Origin: Raineyella sp044508675
Lineage (GTDB): Bacteria > Actinomycetota > Actinomycetes > Propionibacteriales > Propionibacteriaceae
Assembly: GCA_044508675.1 (NCBI GenBank)
Contig: JBIQHF010000012.1
Span: 24,112-88,111 of the forward strand
Length of the DNA: 64,000 bases
Reading direction: 5' to 3'
Numbering within the stretch: the stretch's first letter is position 1; each line of letters starts with the position of its first letter. Below, one piece after another: positions 24,259-32,064 of the stretch. The notes beneath the pieces were generated by a model that worked only from the letters and a program-made list of their open reading frames with translations, was not told the DNA's origin and ran no database searches. The position numbers and the translations under genes were made by a program.

Positions 24259-25749
24259 ATGCATCGGTACCAAACACCGAGCGTTGACGACACCTCGTAC
24301 ATCGACGCCGTCGTCGACCGGGTCGAGGCCTCCCTGGAGGAGAGCCTGCTGCCCGTCGACATCTTCAACGACGACCGGATCTTCGACGCCGAGATGCAGC
24401 GCATCTTCACGAAGAACTGGATCTTCATGGGACACGAGTCCGAGATCCCCCACAAGGGCGACTTCGTGATGCGCCGGATCGGCGTCGACCGGGTCATCCT
24501 GGTCCGCGACAGCAAGGGCACCATCCGCGTACTCAACAACCACTGCCGCCATCGCGGCACCGAGGTCTGCCACGAGGACAGCGGCAACGCCACCGTGTTC
24601 AAGTGCCCCTACCACGGCTGGGCCTACAAGAACGACGGCGACTGGGCCGGCGCCCCGCTGATGAAGGACGCGTACGGCGAGAAGCTCGACGCCCGCGAGT
24701 GGGGCCTGCTGCGCGCCCCCAAGGTGGAGACGCTGTTCGGCTTCATCTTCGCCTCGCTGTCCGCCGACGTCCCGCCGCTGCGCGAGGCACTCGGTGACGC
24801 GGTGTGGGCGCTGGAGGCGATCTTCGACCTGCACCCGGACGGGGTGGAGGCGCTCGGCCCGCCGGAGGTCTTCACCGTCAAGGCGGACTGGAAGAACGGC
24901 GCGGAGAACTTCGCCGGCGACGCCTACCACGTCGGCACCACGCACTACTCCAATACCCTGGACGGGTTCATCCCCGGCCTCAACAACGTCGCGGTGGTTG
25001 CCCATGGCTACGACTTCGGCAACGGCAACAGCTTCATCGGCCACTCCATCCACGAGCTGATCGCCCCGCCGTTCACCATGTGGGGCTACCCGGAGGACGT
25101 ACGCAGCCGGTTCCAGCTCGACCGGCTGGACGACGTGCAGCGGGAGATGGTCGAGAACCGCCCGCCGACCATCGGCACGATCTTCCCCAACCTCAGCTAC
25201 CTGCGCTTCCCGCAGCCGTTCAAGGAGGGGGAGTGGCCCATCCCGTTCACCAACATTCGCGTCTGGCAGCCGGTCGCCCCGGGCGTGATGGAGCTGTGGA
25301 CCTGGGAGTTCGAGTACAAGTGTGCCCCCCAGGAGTACAAGGACAAGGCCTACCTGGCCGGGCAGTACGGCTTCGGCTCCGGCGGCGTCTTCGAGCAGGA
25401 CGACACCGTGGTCTGGGAGGGCATCGCCAAGGCCGGCAAGAGCTCCTGGGCGCGGGAGGCCGGGATGCGGCTGCACTTCAAGCAGAAGCGCGACGGGGCC
25501 GACCCCGACTGGCAGGGCCCGGGCACGTACTACGAGTCGATCCTCGGCGAGTACCTCCAGGAGGAGTTCTACCGCCGGTGGGTCAAGGAGATGCGGGCGA
25601 ACAAGTCCACCCAGCCCGCCGAGGTCCAGGCCGCCGAGACCAGGGCCGCTGGGATCAAGGCCGGCGAGACCCAGGCCGAGTCGGCCGCGCCGACCCCGCC
25701 GTCCACTGAGCCCGTGACCGAGACCGATCCGAAGGGGGCCATGGCATGA
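24259..25749 (+). CDS. Rieske ring-hydroxylating dioxygenase, alpha subunit
   Basis: The 496-aa catalytic subunit, which adds O2 to an aromatic ring to give a cis-dihydrodiol. The Rieske [2Fe-2S] ligands are Cys96, His98 (NHCRHRG), Cys116 and His119 (CPYHGW). The mononuclear iron site has His224 and His229 in DAYHVGTTH, with the electron-transfer Asp221. The last ~50 residues are a low-complexity Ala/Glu/Thr/Pro-rich tail not found in ordinary alpha subunits. It overlaps the beta gene by ATGA (25746-25749), giving strict coupling. GGAG lies before the ATG. The substrate cannot be read from the sequence. Confidence 0.93.
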   Translation: MHRYQTPSVDDTSYIDAVVDRVEASLEESLLPVDIFNDDRIFDAEMQRIFTKNWIFMGHESEIPHKGDFVMRRIGVDRVILVRDSKGTIRVLNNHCRHRGTEVCHEDSGNATVFKCPYHGWAYKNDGDWAGAPLMKDAYGEKLDAREWGLLRAPKVETLFGFIFASLSADVPPLREALGDAVWALEAIFDLHPDGVEALGPPEVFTVKADWKNGAENFAGDAYHVGTTHYSNTLDGFIPGLNNVAVVAHGYDFGNGNSFIGHSIHELIAPPFTMWGYPEDVRSRFQLDRLDDVQREMVENRPPTIGTIFPNLSYLRFPQPFKEGEWPIPFTNIRVWQPVAPGVMELWTWEFEYKCAPQEYKDKAYLAGQYGFGSGGVFEQDDTVVWEGIAKAGKSSWAREAGMRLHFKQKRDGADPDWQGPGTYYESILGEYLQEEFYRRWVKEMRANKSTQPAEVQAAETRAAGIKAGETQAESAAPTPPSTEPVTETDPKGAMA

Positions 25750-26267
25750 CCACCGAAAGCGTCCAGTTGACCACCGAGCAGATGCGCCACCTGGCCGAGG
25801 ACTTCTTGGCCCGCGAGGCGAAGCTGCTCGACGAGCGCCGCTACCGGAAGTGGCTGGAGCTCATCGACGACGACATCCTCTACGAGGTGCCGATCCGCGC
25901 CCAGAAGTTCGACTTCGACGAGGAGACCAACGGCGGCGGCTTCCGCATCCGCGACGACAAGTACCTGCTGACCATGCGGGTGGCCCGGTTGGAGACCGGC
26001 CAGGCCTGGGCCGAGGTCGGCCCCTCCCGGACGCTCCGCGTCGTCGGCAGCGTCCTGGTCGAACCCGGCGAGACCCCCGACGTGATCAACGTCGAGAGCG
26101 CCGTGCTGCTCTACCGCCAGCGCGGCCACGACGAGCTGGGCGACATCATCCCGGTCCGGCGCACCGACCAACTGCGGATCACCGACGACGGGCCCAAGCT
26201 GCTGCGCCGCCACGCGCTGCTGGCCACCGCCATCCTCCACACGCCCAACCTCGGCGTCTTCCTCTGA
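25746..26267 (+). CDS. Ring-hydroxylating dioxygenase, beta subunit
   Basis: A 173-aa protein of the SnoaL-like beta-subunit family that supports the alpha subunit in an alpha3beta3 oxygenase. Recognisable segments are FLAREAKLLDERRYRKWLEL, DDDILYEVPIR and the C-terminal RRHALLATAILHTPNLGVFL, the canonical end of these subunits (...NLGVFL). Translation is coupled to the alpha gene through ATGA. It has no catalytic residues itself. Confidence 0.92.
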   Translation: MTTESVQLTTEQMRHLAEDFLAREAKLLDERRYRKWLELIDDDILYEVPIRAQKFDFDEETNGGGFRIRDDKYLLTMRVARLETGQAWAEVGPSRTLRVVGSVLVEPGETPDVINVESAVLLYRQRGHDELGDIIPVRRTDQLRITDDGPKLLRRHALLATAILHTPNLGVFL

Positions 26268-26317
26268 TCCCGTCTCCGCTCTAATCCCGTCTCTACCCAA
26301 GCTGAAAGGCAACAACC

Positions 26318-27130
26318 ATGCAGATGCTCGACGGTGACGTCGTCCTCGTCGTCGGCGGGGGCTCCGGGCTGGGGCTCGGCGTCGTACGTCACTGCCTCGC
26401 CGAGGGCGCCCGCGTGGCCGTCCTCGAGGTCTCCGGGGCCAAGGTCGAGCAGCTGTGCGAGGAGTTCGGTCACGACGTCCTGGCCATCCGGGGCGACGTG
26501 ACCGAACTCGCCGACGTCGAGTCGGCCCGCGACCAGGTCCTGGCGGCGTACGGGAAGGTCAACGCCGTCATCGCCTGCCAGGGGATCTTCGACGGCCAGG
26601 TCCCACTCGCCGACGTCGAGCCGCAACGCCTGGCGGCCCTGTTCGACGAGGTCTTCCACGTCAACGTGCTCGGGCACCTGCTGGTCGCCCGGGTCTTCCG
26701 GGACGCCCTCGCCGAGCAGCACGGCGCCCTGGTTCTCACCTCTTCCACCGCCGCGTATGCCGCGGACGGGGGAGGGGCCGTCTACACCGCCACCAAGGGC
26801 GCGATCCGCAGCCTGGTCGGCCAGCTCGCCTTCGAGTTCGCCCCGGACATCCGGGTCAACTGCGTCGCCCCGGCCGGCATCGCCGGCAGCAGGCTCGCCG
26901 GCCCCGGAGCCCTGGGGCTCGACGAGTCGACCCAGGACGCCATCCCCAAGGACGCCTTCCTGCAGACCTTCCGCCGGGTCTCACTGCTCCACGAACTCCC
27001 CACGGCCGAGGAGTACGGCCCCGTCTATGCCTTCCTGGCCTCCCGGCACAACACGATCATGACCGGCCAGTCGATCGTGGCCGACCAAGGCCTGCTCAAC
27101 CGGCCCGTGCTCACCCCGCCCAGCGCGTGA
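26318..27130 (+). CDS. cis-dihydrodiol dehydrogenase (SDR family, BphB-like)
   Basis: A 270-aa short-chain dehydrogenase that would oxidise the cis-dihydrodiol made by the Rieske oxygenase to a catechol with NAD+. The cofactor motif is GGGSGLGLG (residues 13-21), the catalytic set is Ser142/143, Tyr156 and Lys160 (YTATK), and NAD-related AGIAG follows. BphB-type enzymes share the N-terminal pattern LDGDVVLVVGGGSGLG. It is placed between the dioxygenase and extradiol dioxygenase genes, exactly as expected for this step. AAAGG precedes its ATG. Confidence 0.86.
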   Translation: MQMLDGDVVLVVGGGSGLGLGVVRHCLAEGARVAVLEVSGAKVEQLCEEFGHDVLAIRGDVTELADVESARDQVLAAYGKVNAVIACQGIFDGQVPLADVEPQRLAALFDEVFHVNVLGHLLVARVFRDALAEQHGALVLTSSTAAYAADGGGAVYTATKGAIRSLVGQLAFEFAPDIRVNCVAPAGIAGSRLAGPGALGLDESTQDAIPKDAFLQTFRRVSLLHELPTAEEYGPVYAFLASRHNTIMTGQSIVADQGLLNRPVLTPPSA

Positions 27131-27176
27131 GCCGAACCACTCCCGCACCACGATTCACTGCGCCCAGGAGGCGACA

Positions 27177-28163
27177 ATGACCACCACGAAGGACTTCGGT
27201 CTCAACGGAATCGACGAACTCCGCTTCGCCGTCGAGGACCTCGACTCCGCCCAGCGGTTCGCCACCGACTGGGGCCTGGCCCCGGTCGAGGGCCACCCGG
27301 TCCGATTCCGGGCCCAGGACGGGTCGGGCGTCGAGTTCGTCCGCACCGACACCTCCGACCCGATGACCACACCGATCGGCGACGCCAACGGGCTGGTCGG
27401 CATCACCTGGGGCGTCGACTACCCCGAGAACCTGGAGGCCCTCCGGGCCGAGCTGGCCACCGACCGCGAGGCCGTGATCGACGACGAGGGCGTGCTCCGC
27501 AGCTACGACGACCTCGGCTTCCGGCTGGCCTTCCGGGTCACCGAGCGGCACGACGTCGACTACGAGCTCACCCGCTACAACTCACCGCGCCGACCTGCCC
27601 GGGTCGACCAGCGCGGCCCCCGCTACCAACAGGCCCGACCGTACGAGGTCTCCCACCTGGCCATCGCCGTCGACGACGCCTGGGCCGCCTCCCAGTTCTA
27701 CCTGGAGCGCCTCGGCTTCCACGTCTCGGACCGCTACGCCAACCGCGGCATCTTCACCCGCTGCTCGGCCGAGGGCAACCACCACAACGTGTTCTTCATG
27801 AACGCCAAGCAGCCCGGCACCCGCTTCAACCACCTGGCCTGGAAGGTCCGCGACATCCACGAGGTGATCCTCGGCGGCCAGGCCTTCGAGGCCAAGGGCT
27901 GGGAGACGTTCGCCGGTCCCGGCCGACACCTGGTCTCCTCGGCCTGCTTCTGGTACTTCCTCACACCCTTCGGCGGCTCCTGGGAGTACGCCGCGGACGA
28001 GGACATGGTCACCGAGGAGTGGGAGCCCCAGGACTTCGCGGCCGAGGCCCACATCTTCTCCCAGTGGACCTTCGGCCTGGAGAAGTCCGACGGCACCCTG
28101 CGCGGTCCGATCTCCGGCAGCCGTGCCGCGGACCCGGAGTCCCCGGCGCAGATCCCCAGCTGA
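27177..28163 (+). CDS. Extradiol ring-cleavage dioxygenase, type I (VOC), paralog B
   Basis: A 328-aa type I extradiol dioxygenase for meta-cleavage of the catechol made upstream. The Fe(II) ligands are His160 in YEVSHLAIAV, His219 in RFNHLAWKV and Glu270 in SWEYAAD. The N-terminal VOC domain is more divergent. Sequence similarity to the paralog at 17300 is low, so the two probably cleave different diols. A GGAGG site precedes the ATG, and the next gene starts 15 nt after its stop. Confidence 0.88.
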   Translation: MTTTKDFGLNGIDELRFAVEDLDSAQRFATDWGLAPVEGHPVRFRAQDGSGVEFVRTDTSDPMTTPIGDANGLVGITWGVDYPENLEALRAELATDREAVIDDEGVLRSYDDLGFRLAFRVTERHDVDYELTRYNSPRRPARVDQRGPRYQQARPYEVSHLAIAVDDAWAASQFYLERLGFHVSDRYANRGIFTRCSAEGNHHNVFFMNAKQPGTRFNHLAWKVRDIHEVILGGQAFEAKGWETFAGPGRHLVSSACFWYFLTPFGGSWEYAADEDMVTEEWEPQDFAAEAHIFSQWTFGLEKSDGTLRGPISGSRAADPESPAQIPS

Positions 28164-28178
28164 CCCGGGACCGCCCAG

Positions 28179-29123
28179 ATGACCGAACGAGCCACCGCGC
28201 CGGTGCGATCCGGCGTGCCCGTACGCTCCACCACCTGGGTGGACCTGATCGACACCGAGGTCCGGATCGTCCGGGGCCGCTACCGCACCCGGGTGCTGGA
28301 GGCCGGGCAGGGGCCGACCCTGCTGCTCCTGCACGGCACCGGCGGGCACCTGGAGAACTACGTCCGCAACATCCCCCGACTGGCCGAGCACTTCCACGTC
28401 GTCGCCCCGGACTTCCTGTGGCACGGCAGGTCCCAGACCGAGGGGTTCGACCCCGAACTGATCCCACCACTGGTCGACCAGATCATCGACGTGATGGACC
28501 GGCTCGGGATCGACTCCGCGGCGGTCGAGGGCCAGTCGCTCGGCGGCTGGGTGGCGATGCAGCTCGCGCTGCGCCACCCCGACCGGGTCGACGCGCTGGT
28601 GCTGACCACCACGATGGGCTTCGACCCGGCCGAGGATGCGATCCCCGGATTCGTCGAGCCCGACTGGGCCTCCAACCTGGCCGGCTCGCTCGAAACCCTG
28701 CGCAACCCGACGTACGAGAACGTCCGGGCCCGGATGACCCGGATCCTGGCCCGGCCCGACCGGATCACCGACGAGGCGATCCTGATCCGGCAGGCGCTGT
28801 ACCGCCGGCCCGAGCTCGCCGAGGTGTCGGCACGGTTCATCACCGCGTACCAGACCGGTGAGGCGGTCCGCCGGCACCGCGTCTCGGACGAGATGGCGAC
28901 CCGGATCTCCTGCCCGACCCTCGTCTACTGGGGCGACCACAACCGCACGCCCCCGACGTACGGGCAGTACTTGGCCGACCGGGTGCAGGACGGCCGCTTC
29001 CACTGCGCGGCGGACACCGGCCACTGGGCCCAGTTCGAGAGCGCCGAGGAGCACGACCGGGTCGTCATCGACTTCCTGGCCCAGACCCACATCCCTACCG
29101 ACCAGGAGGCGCACCATGCCTGA
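28179..29123 (+). CDS. Alpha/beta hydrolase, probable meta-cleavage product hydrolase
   Basis: A 314-aa alpha/beta-hydrolase with an intact triad: Ser120 in EGQSLGGWV, Asp253 in YWGDHNRTP and His282 in DTGHWAQFE. The oxyanion loop is LLHGTGGHLENY. In this position it would hydrolyse the C-C bond of the 2-hydroxy-6-oxo product of the extradiol dioxygenase. Its 3' end overlaps the next gene by 8 nt. A second, more typical C-C hydrolase is encoded at 31035, so the two may act on different ring-cleavage products or one may be an esterase. Confidence 0.82.
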   Translation: MTERATAPVRSGVPVRSTTWVDLIDTEVRIVRGRYRTRVLEAGQGPTLLLLHGTGGHLENYVRNIPRLAEHFHVVAPDFLWHGRSQTEGFDPELIPPLVDQIIDVMDRLGIDSAAVEGQSLGGWVAMQLALRHPDRVDALVLTTTMGFDPAEDAIPGFVEPDWASNLAGSLETLRNPTYENVRARMTRILARPDRITDEAILIRQALYRRPELAEVSARFITAYQTGEAVRRHRVSDEMATRISCPTLVYWGDHNRTPPTYGQYLADRVQDGRFHCAADTGHWAQFESAEEHDRVVIDFLAQTHIPTDQEAHHA

Positions 29124-29190
29124 CACCACCATGCCTGACACCACCATGCCTGACACCACCATGCCTGACACCACCATGCCTGACATCACC
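29116..29190 (+). repeat. Five tandem 15-bp units ATGCCTGACACCACC
   Basis: Units start at 29116, 29131, 29146, 29161 and 29176. The first four are identical; the last differs by one base (ATCACC). Because the unit is a multiple of three, the frame is kept and each unit has its own start codon. Confidence 0.95.
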
Positions 29191-29613
29191 GGCCGCTGGG
29201 ACATCCTCAGCTGGGAGCAGGACTACGACGACGGCCGGCTGCTGTTCCCAATGGGGGAGGAGCTGCACGGCTCCATCCACTACACCGCGGACGGCGACAT
29301 GTCCTGCATGATCGCGCGGGCAGACCGTCCCCGGTTCACCACCGGCGGGCAGTGGAACGCAGATGAGGCCGAGAAGGCCGGCGCCTACTCCTCGATGCTC
29401 GCCTACGCCGGCACGTACGACGTGGCCGACGACGTCGTCACCCACCACGTCATGATCAGCCTGTTCCCGAACTGGATCGGCGGCGACCAGCGCCGACGGT
29501 TCGTGTTCCGCCCGGACGGCACGCTCGCCCTGGAGGCCCGCCTCGAGGACGGCACCCCCGAGGCCCGTACGGCCCGCCTGGTCTGGCGCCGTGCGACCGG
29601 CCCCTCCAGCTGA
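29116..29613 (+). CDS. Lipocalin-like domain protein with a repeated MPDTT start
   Basis: A 165-aa protein of the lipocalin-like type (GRWDILSWEQDYDDGR, then alternating strands such as YTADGDMSCMIAR and RRFVFRPDGTLALEAR). Such small beta-barrels bind hydrophobic ligands; here an aromatic intermediate is possible. The N-terminus is four copies of MPDTT and then MPDIT, encoded by a 15-bp tandem repeat in which each unit offers an ATG in frame. The first ATG (29116) has AGGAGG at ideal distance, so it is chosen. It overlaps the hydrolase gene by 8 nt. Function unknown; no enzyme motif. Confidence 0.75.
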   Translation: MPDTTMPDTTMPDTTMPDTTMPDITGRWDILSWEQDYDDGRLLFPMGEELHGSIHYTADGDMSCMIARADRPRFTTGGQWNADEAEKAGAYSSMLAYAGTYDVADDVVTHHVMISLFPNWIGGDQRRRFVFRPDGTLALEARLEDGTPEARTARLVWRRATGPSS

Positions 29614-29687
29614 CCCGTACGCCCCGTAGGGCACCCGACTGACCCACCCATCCCCCTTTGACAACGGCATCACACAGGAGTGACACC

Positions 29688-30818
29688 ATGACCAACTACG
29701 AAGGCCTCAAGGTCCTCATCATCGGCGGCGGCACCGGCGGCATGTGCAGCGCCATCACGTTGGGCCGGCTCGGCGCCCAGGTCGAGCTGATCGACATCGC
29801 CGAGGACTGGCGACCGCTCGGCGCCGGCATCACCATCACCGGCGCCACCCTGCGCGCCCTCAAGCAGATCGGCGTGTACGACGAGATCGCCGCCCAGGGC
29901 TACGTCGGTGACGGCATCCGGGTGTGTTCGGTCGAGGGGGAGTTCATCCGGGAGATCCCGACCCCGATCCCGGCCGAGGCCGGAGTGGCGGGCTGCGGTG
30001 GCATCACCCGTCCGGTGCTGCACAACATCCTGTCCGAGCACGTGCTGGAGGTGGGCACGAAGGTCCGCCTGGGGATCTCGGTGGACACGCTGGAGCAGGA
30101 CGCCGACGGCGTCGACATCACCTTCAGCGACGGGAGCACCGGCCGCTACGACCTGGTCGTCGGCGCCGACGGGGTCGGCTCCCGGACCCGCGAGCAGATC
30201 TTCCCGGGCGCACCGAAGGCCGAGTACACCGGCCAGAGCGTGTGGCGCATCTTCGTCCCCCGCCCCGAGGGCGTCGACCAGCGGCACTTCTACCTGGGTG
30301 GGAAGAACAAGGTCGGCTTCACCCCGGTCTCCGACACCGAGATGTACATGTTCATCAACCAGCGCACCGAGAAGGTCTGGCGCGAGCCGGAGACCCTGCC
30401 CGCCGAGATGCGCAAGCTGCTGGAGGGCTACCGCGGCTTCGCCGGCCAGGTGCGCGACTCGATCACCGACGACACCGAGGTGAACTTCCGTCCGCTCGAG
30501 GCCTTCGTGCTGCCGGCACCGTGGCACGTCGGCCGGGTCGTGCTGGTCGGCGACGCCGCCCACCCGACCACCCCGCAGCTGGCCTCCGGGGCCGGCATGG
30601 CGGTCGAGGACGGGATCGTCGTCGCGGAGGAGCTCCAGAAGGCCGACGGTGACGTGCCCCGGGCCCTCGAGGCGTTCACCGCCCGACGCGAGCAGCGGTG
30701 CCGCCTGGTGGTCAACAGCTCGGTGAAGATCGGCCGGCTCGAGCAGGCCCAGGCGGCGCCCGCCGAGCAGACCGCAGTGGTCGACGAGGCCCTGGCCAAG
30801 CTCGCCCTGCCGATCTGA
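29688..30818 (+). CDS. FAD-dependent aromatic monooxygenase, paralog B
   Basis: A 376-aa class A flavin monooxygenase. FAD motif GGGTGGMCSAITLGRLG, DG motif VVGADGVGSRTR at about residue 160 and GDAAHPTTPQLASGAG at about 290 are all present. It is a paralog of the protein at 21104 and has the same length, so the Rieske oxygenase genes are bracketed by two related hydroxylases. The ATG at 29688 has AGGAG seven bases upstream and is preferred over an in-frame GTG/ATG at 29658. Substrate unknown; the two copies may act at successive hydroxylation steps. Confidence 0.86.
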   Translation: MTNYEGLKVLIIGGGTGGMCSAITLGRLGAQVELIDIAEDWRPLGAGITITGATLRALKQIGVYDEIAAQGYVGDGIRVCSVEGEFIREIPTPIPAEAGVAGCGGITRPVLHNILSEHVLEVGTKVRLGISVDTLEQDADGVDITFSDGSTGRYDLVVGADGVGSRTREQIFPGAPKAEYTGQSVWRIFVPRPEGVDQRHFYLGGKNKVGFTPVSDTEMYMFINQRTEKVWREPETLPAEMRKLLEGYRGFAGQVRDSITDDTEVNFRPLEAFVLPAPWHVGRVVLVGDAAHPTTPQLASGAGMAVEDGIVVAEELQKADGDVPRALEAFTARREQRCRLVVNSSVKIGRLEQAQAAPAEQTAVVDEALAKLALPI

Positions 30819-30847
30819 TCGATCGAACCGATCGAACCGATCGAACG
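30819..30847. repeat. Tandem GATCGAACC repeats after a monooxygenase gene
   Basis: Directly after the stop codon the words GATCGAACC, GATCGAACC and GATCGAACG follow one another with a 9-bp period, preceded by another GATC. They are non-coding. Confidence 0.7.
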
Positions 30848-30868
30848 GAGCGGGTCGGTCCGGACCTC

Positions 30869-30904
30869 TACCGCGCCGAGGAACTGGTGTTCCTCGGCGC
30901 GGTA
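30869..30904. terminator. Perfect 16-bp-stem hairpin between monooxygenase and hydrolase genes
   Basis: TACCGCGCCGAGGAAC (30869-30884), loop TGGT, then GTTCCTCGGCGCGGTA (30889-30904). The stem is perfect and very stable. There is no T-tract, so it could be a high-GC terminator, an mRNA-processing or stabilising hairpin that lowers expression of the following hydrolase, or a protein-binding palindrome. The rest of 30905-31034 shows nothing I recognise. Confidence 0.65.
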
Positions 30905-31034
30905 AACCCGTCGACACCGCCGGGGAGGGGTGAAAGAGTCGAGAGCGCCGCGCGGAGCCCACGACACCGTCGCGTCGGGCCCCGAGACCGTCGGGGTAAC
31001 GCAGGATCGCGCTGCACGAGCCAAAGGAACAAGA

Positions 31035-31865
31035 GTGAGCGAGCAAAACCCCGAGATCGGCCAGTTCATCCAGACCGGTGACTTCCGGACCAACTACCAC
31101 GACGTGGGCGAGGGTGAGCCGCTGCTGCTGCTGCACGGCTCGGGCCCCGGTGTCAGCGGCTGGGCCAACTGGCGGCTGATCGTCCAGAACCTGTCCCCGC
31201 GCTACCGGGTCATCGTTCCTGACTTCGTCGGCTTCGGGTTCACCGAGTACCCGGAGGGGACCGAGTTCAACCAGCAGGTCTGGCTGCAGCAGGCGGTCGA
31301 CTTCCTGGACGCGATGGGGATCGAGAAGACCAACGTGGTCGGCAACTCGTTCGGCGGCTCGATGGCGCTCGCCCTGGCGATCCACCACCCCGAGCGGGTC
31401 AACAAGCTGATCATGATGGGCGCGGTCGGGGTGCCCCACGAGATCACCGAGGGTCTGGACCGGGTGTGGGGCTACGAGCCATCGATGGAGAACATGCGCT
31501 CCATCATGAAGGAGACCTTCGCGTACGACTCGTCGCTGATCACCGAGGACCTGATCCGGATGCGCTACGAGGCCAGCATCCGACCGGGGATGCAGGAGGC
31601 GTTCTCCGCGATGTTCCCGGCGCCGCGCCAGCGCTGGGTCGACGCGATGGCCCACCCGGAGGCCGAGGTCCGCGCGATCCCGCACCCGACGCTGATGGTG
31701 CACGGCCGTGACGACAAGGTCATCCCGCTGATCACCTCGCTGACCCTGCTGGACTGGATCGATGACAGCCAGCTGCACGTCTACTCCCGGTGCGGTCACT
31801 GGACCCAGATCGAGCGGGCCGACGAGTTCAGCCTGCTGGTGGACAACTTCCTCAGCGAGAAGTAA
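31035..31865 (+). CDS. 2-hydroxymuconic semialdehyde hydrolase-like meta-cleavage hydrolase (DmpD/XylF/TodF type)
   Basis: A 276-aa C-C bond hydrolase strongly resembling DmpD/XylF/TodF: HGSGPGVSGWANWRLIV, GNSFGGSMALALAIHHPERV, YEASIRPGMQEAF and FPAPRQRWVDAMA are all family segments. The triad is Ser105, Asp226 (GRDDKVIP) and His255 (CGHWTQIE). It hydrolyses 2-hydroxy-6-oxohexadienoates to 2-hydroxypentadienoate and a carboxylic acid. GTG 31035 is chosen because AAGGA lies six bases upstream and the family N-terminus starts here. It is the last gene of the plus-strand catabolic arm and is followed by a strong terminator. Confidence 0.9.
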   Translation: MSEQNPEIGQFIQTGDFRTNYHDVGEGEPLLLLHGSGPGVSGWANWRLIVQNLSPRYRVIVPDFVGFGFTEYPEGTEFNQQVWLQQAVDFLDAMGIEKTNVVGNSFGGSMALALAIHHPERVNKLIMMGAVGVPHEITEGLDRVWGYEPSMENMRSIMKETFAYDSSLITEDLIRMRYEASIRPGMQEAFSAMFPAPRQRWVDAMAHPEAEVRAIPHPTLMVHGRDDKVIPLITSLTLLDWIDDSQLHVYSRCGHWTQIERADEFSLLVDNFLSEK

Positions 31866-31870
31866 GGACT

Positions 31871-31896
31871 GCGGGGCCTCCCTCGGGAGGCCCCGC
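31871..31896 (+). terminator. Strong GC-rich terminator hairpin
   Basis: GCGGGGCCTCCC / GGGAGGCCCCGC form a perfect 12-bp stem with a minimal loop, 6 nt after the hydrolase stop codon. It marks the end of the catabolic cluster. No T-tract follows. Confidence 0.75.
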
Positions 31897-32064
31897 GCCG
31901 CGCCACAGCCCCGATCGGCGGTGGTGCGGTGGCCCGGAGGCCCGGCCGCACCAGGCCGGGATCCGGGCCCTTGTGCCTTGTGGCGGGCCCGGAACCGTTC
32001 CGCTATTCGGCAACTTTCGTGTGAGGGATTTGGATTCACCCTGCATTAAGGCAACAATGGCGTT

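Noticed and set aside
29116..29190. CRISPR-like or satellite repeat.
   Set aside because: Units are contiguous without spacers and encode the protein's N-terminus.
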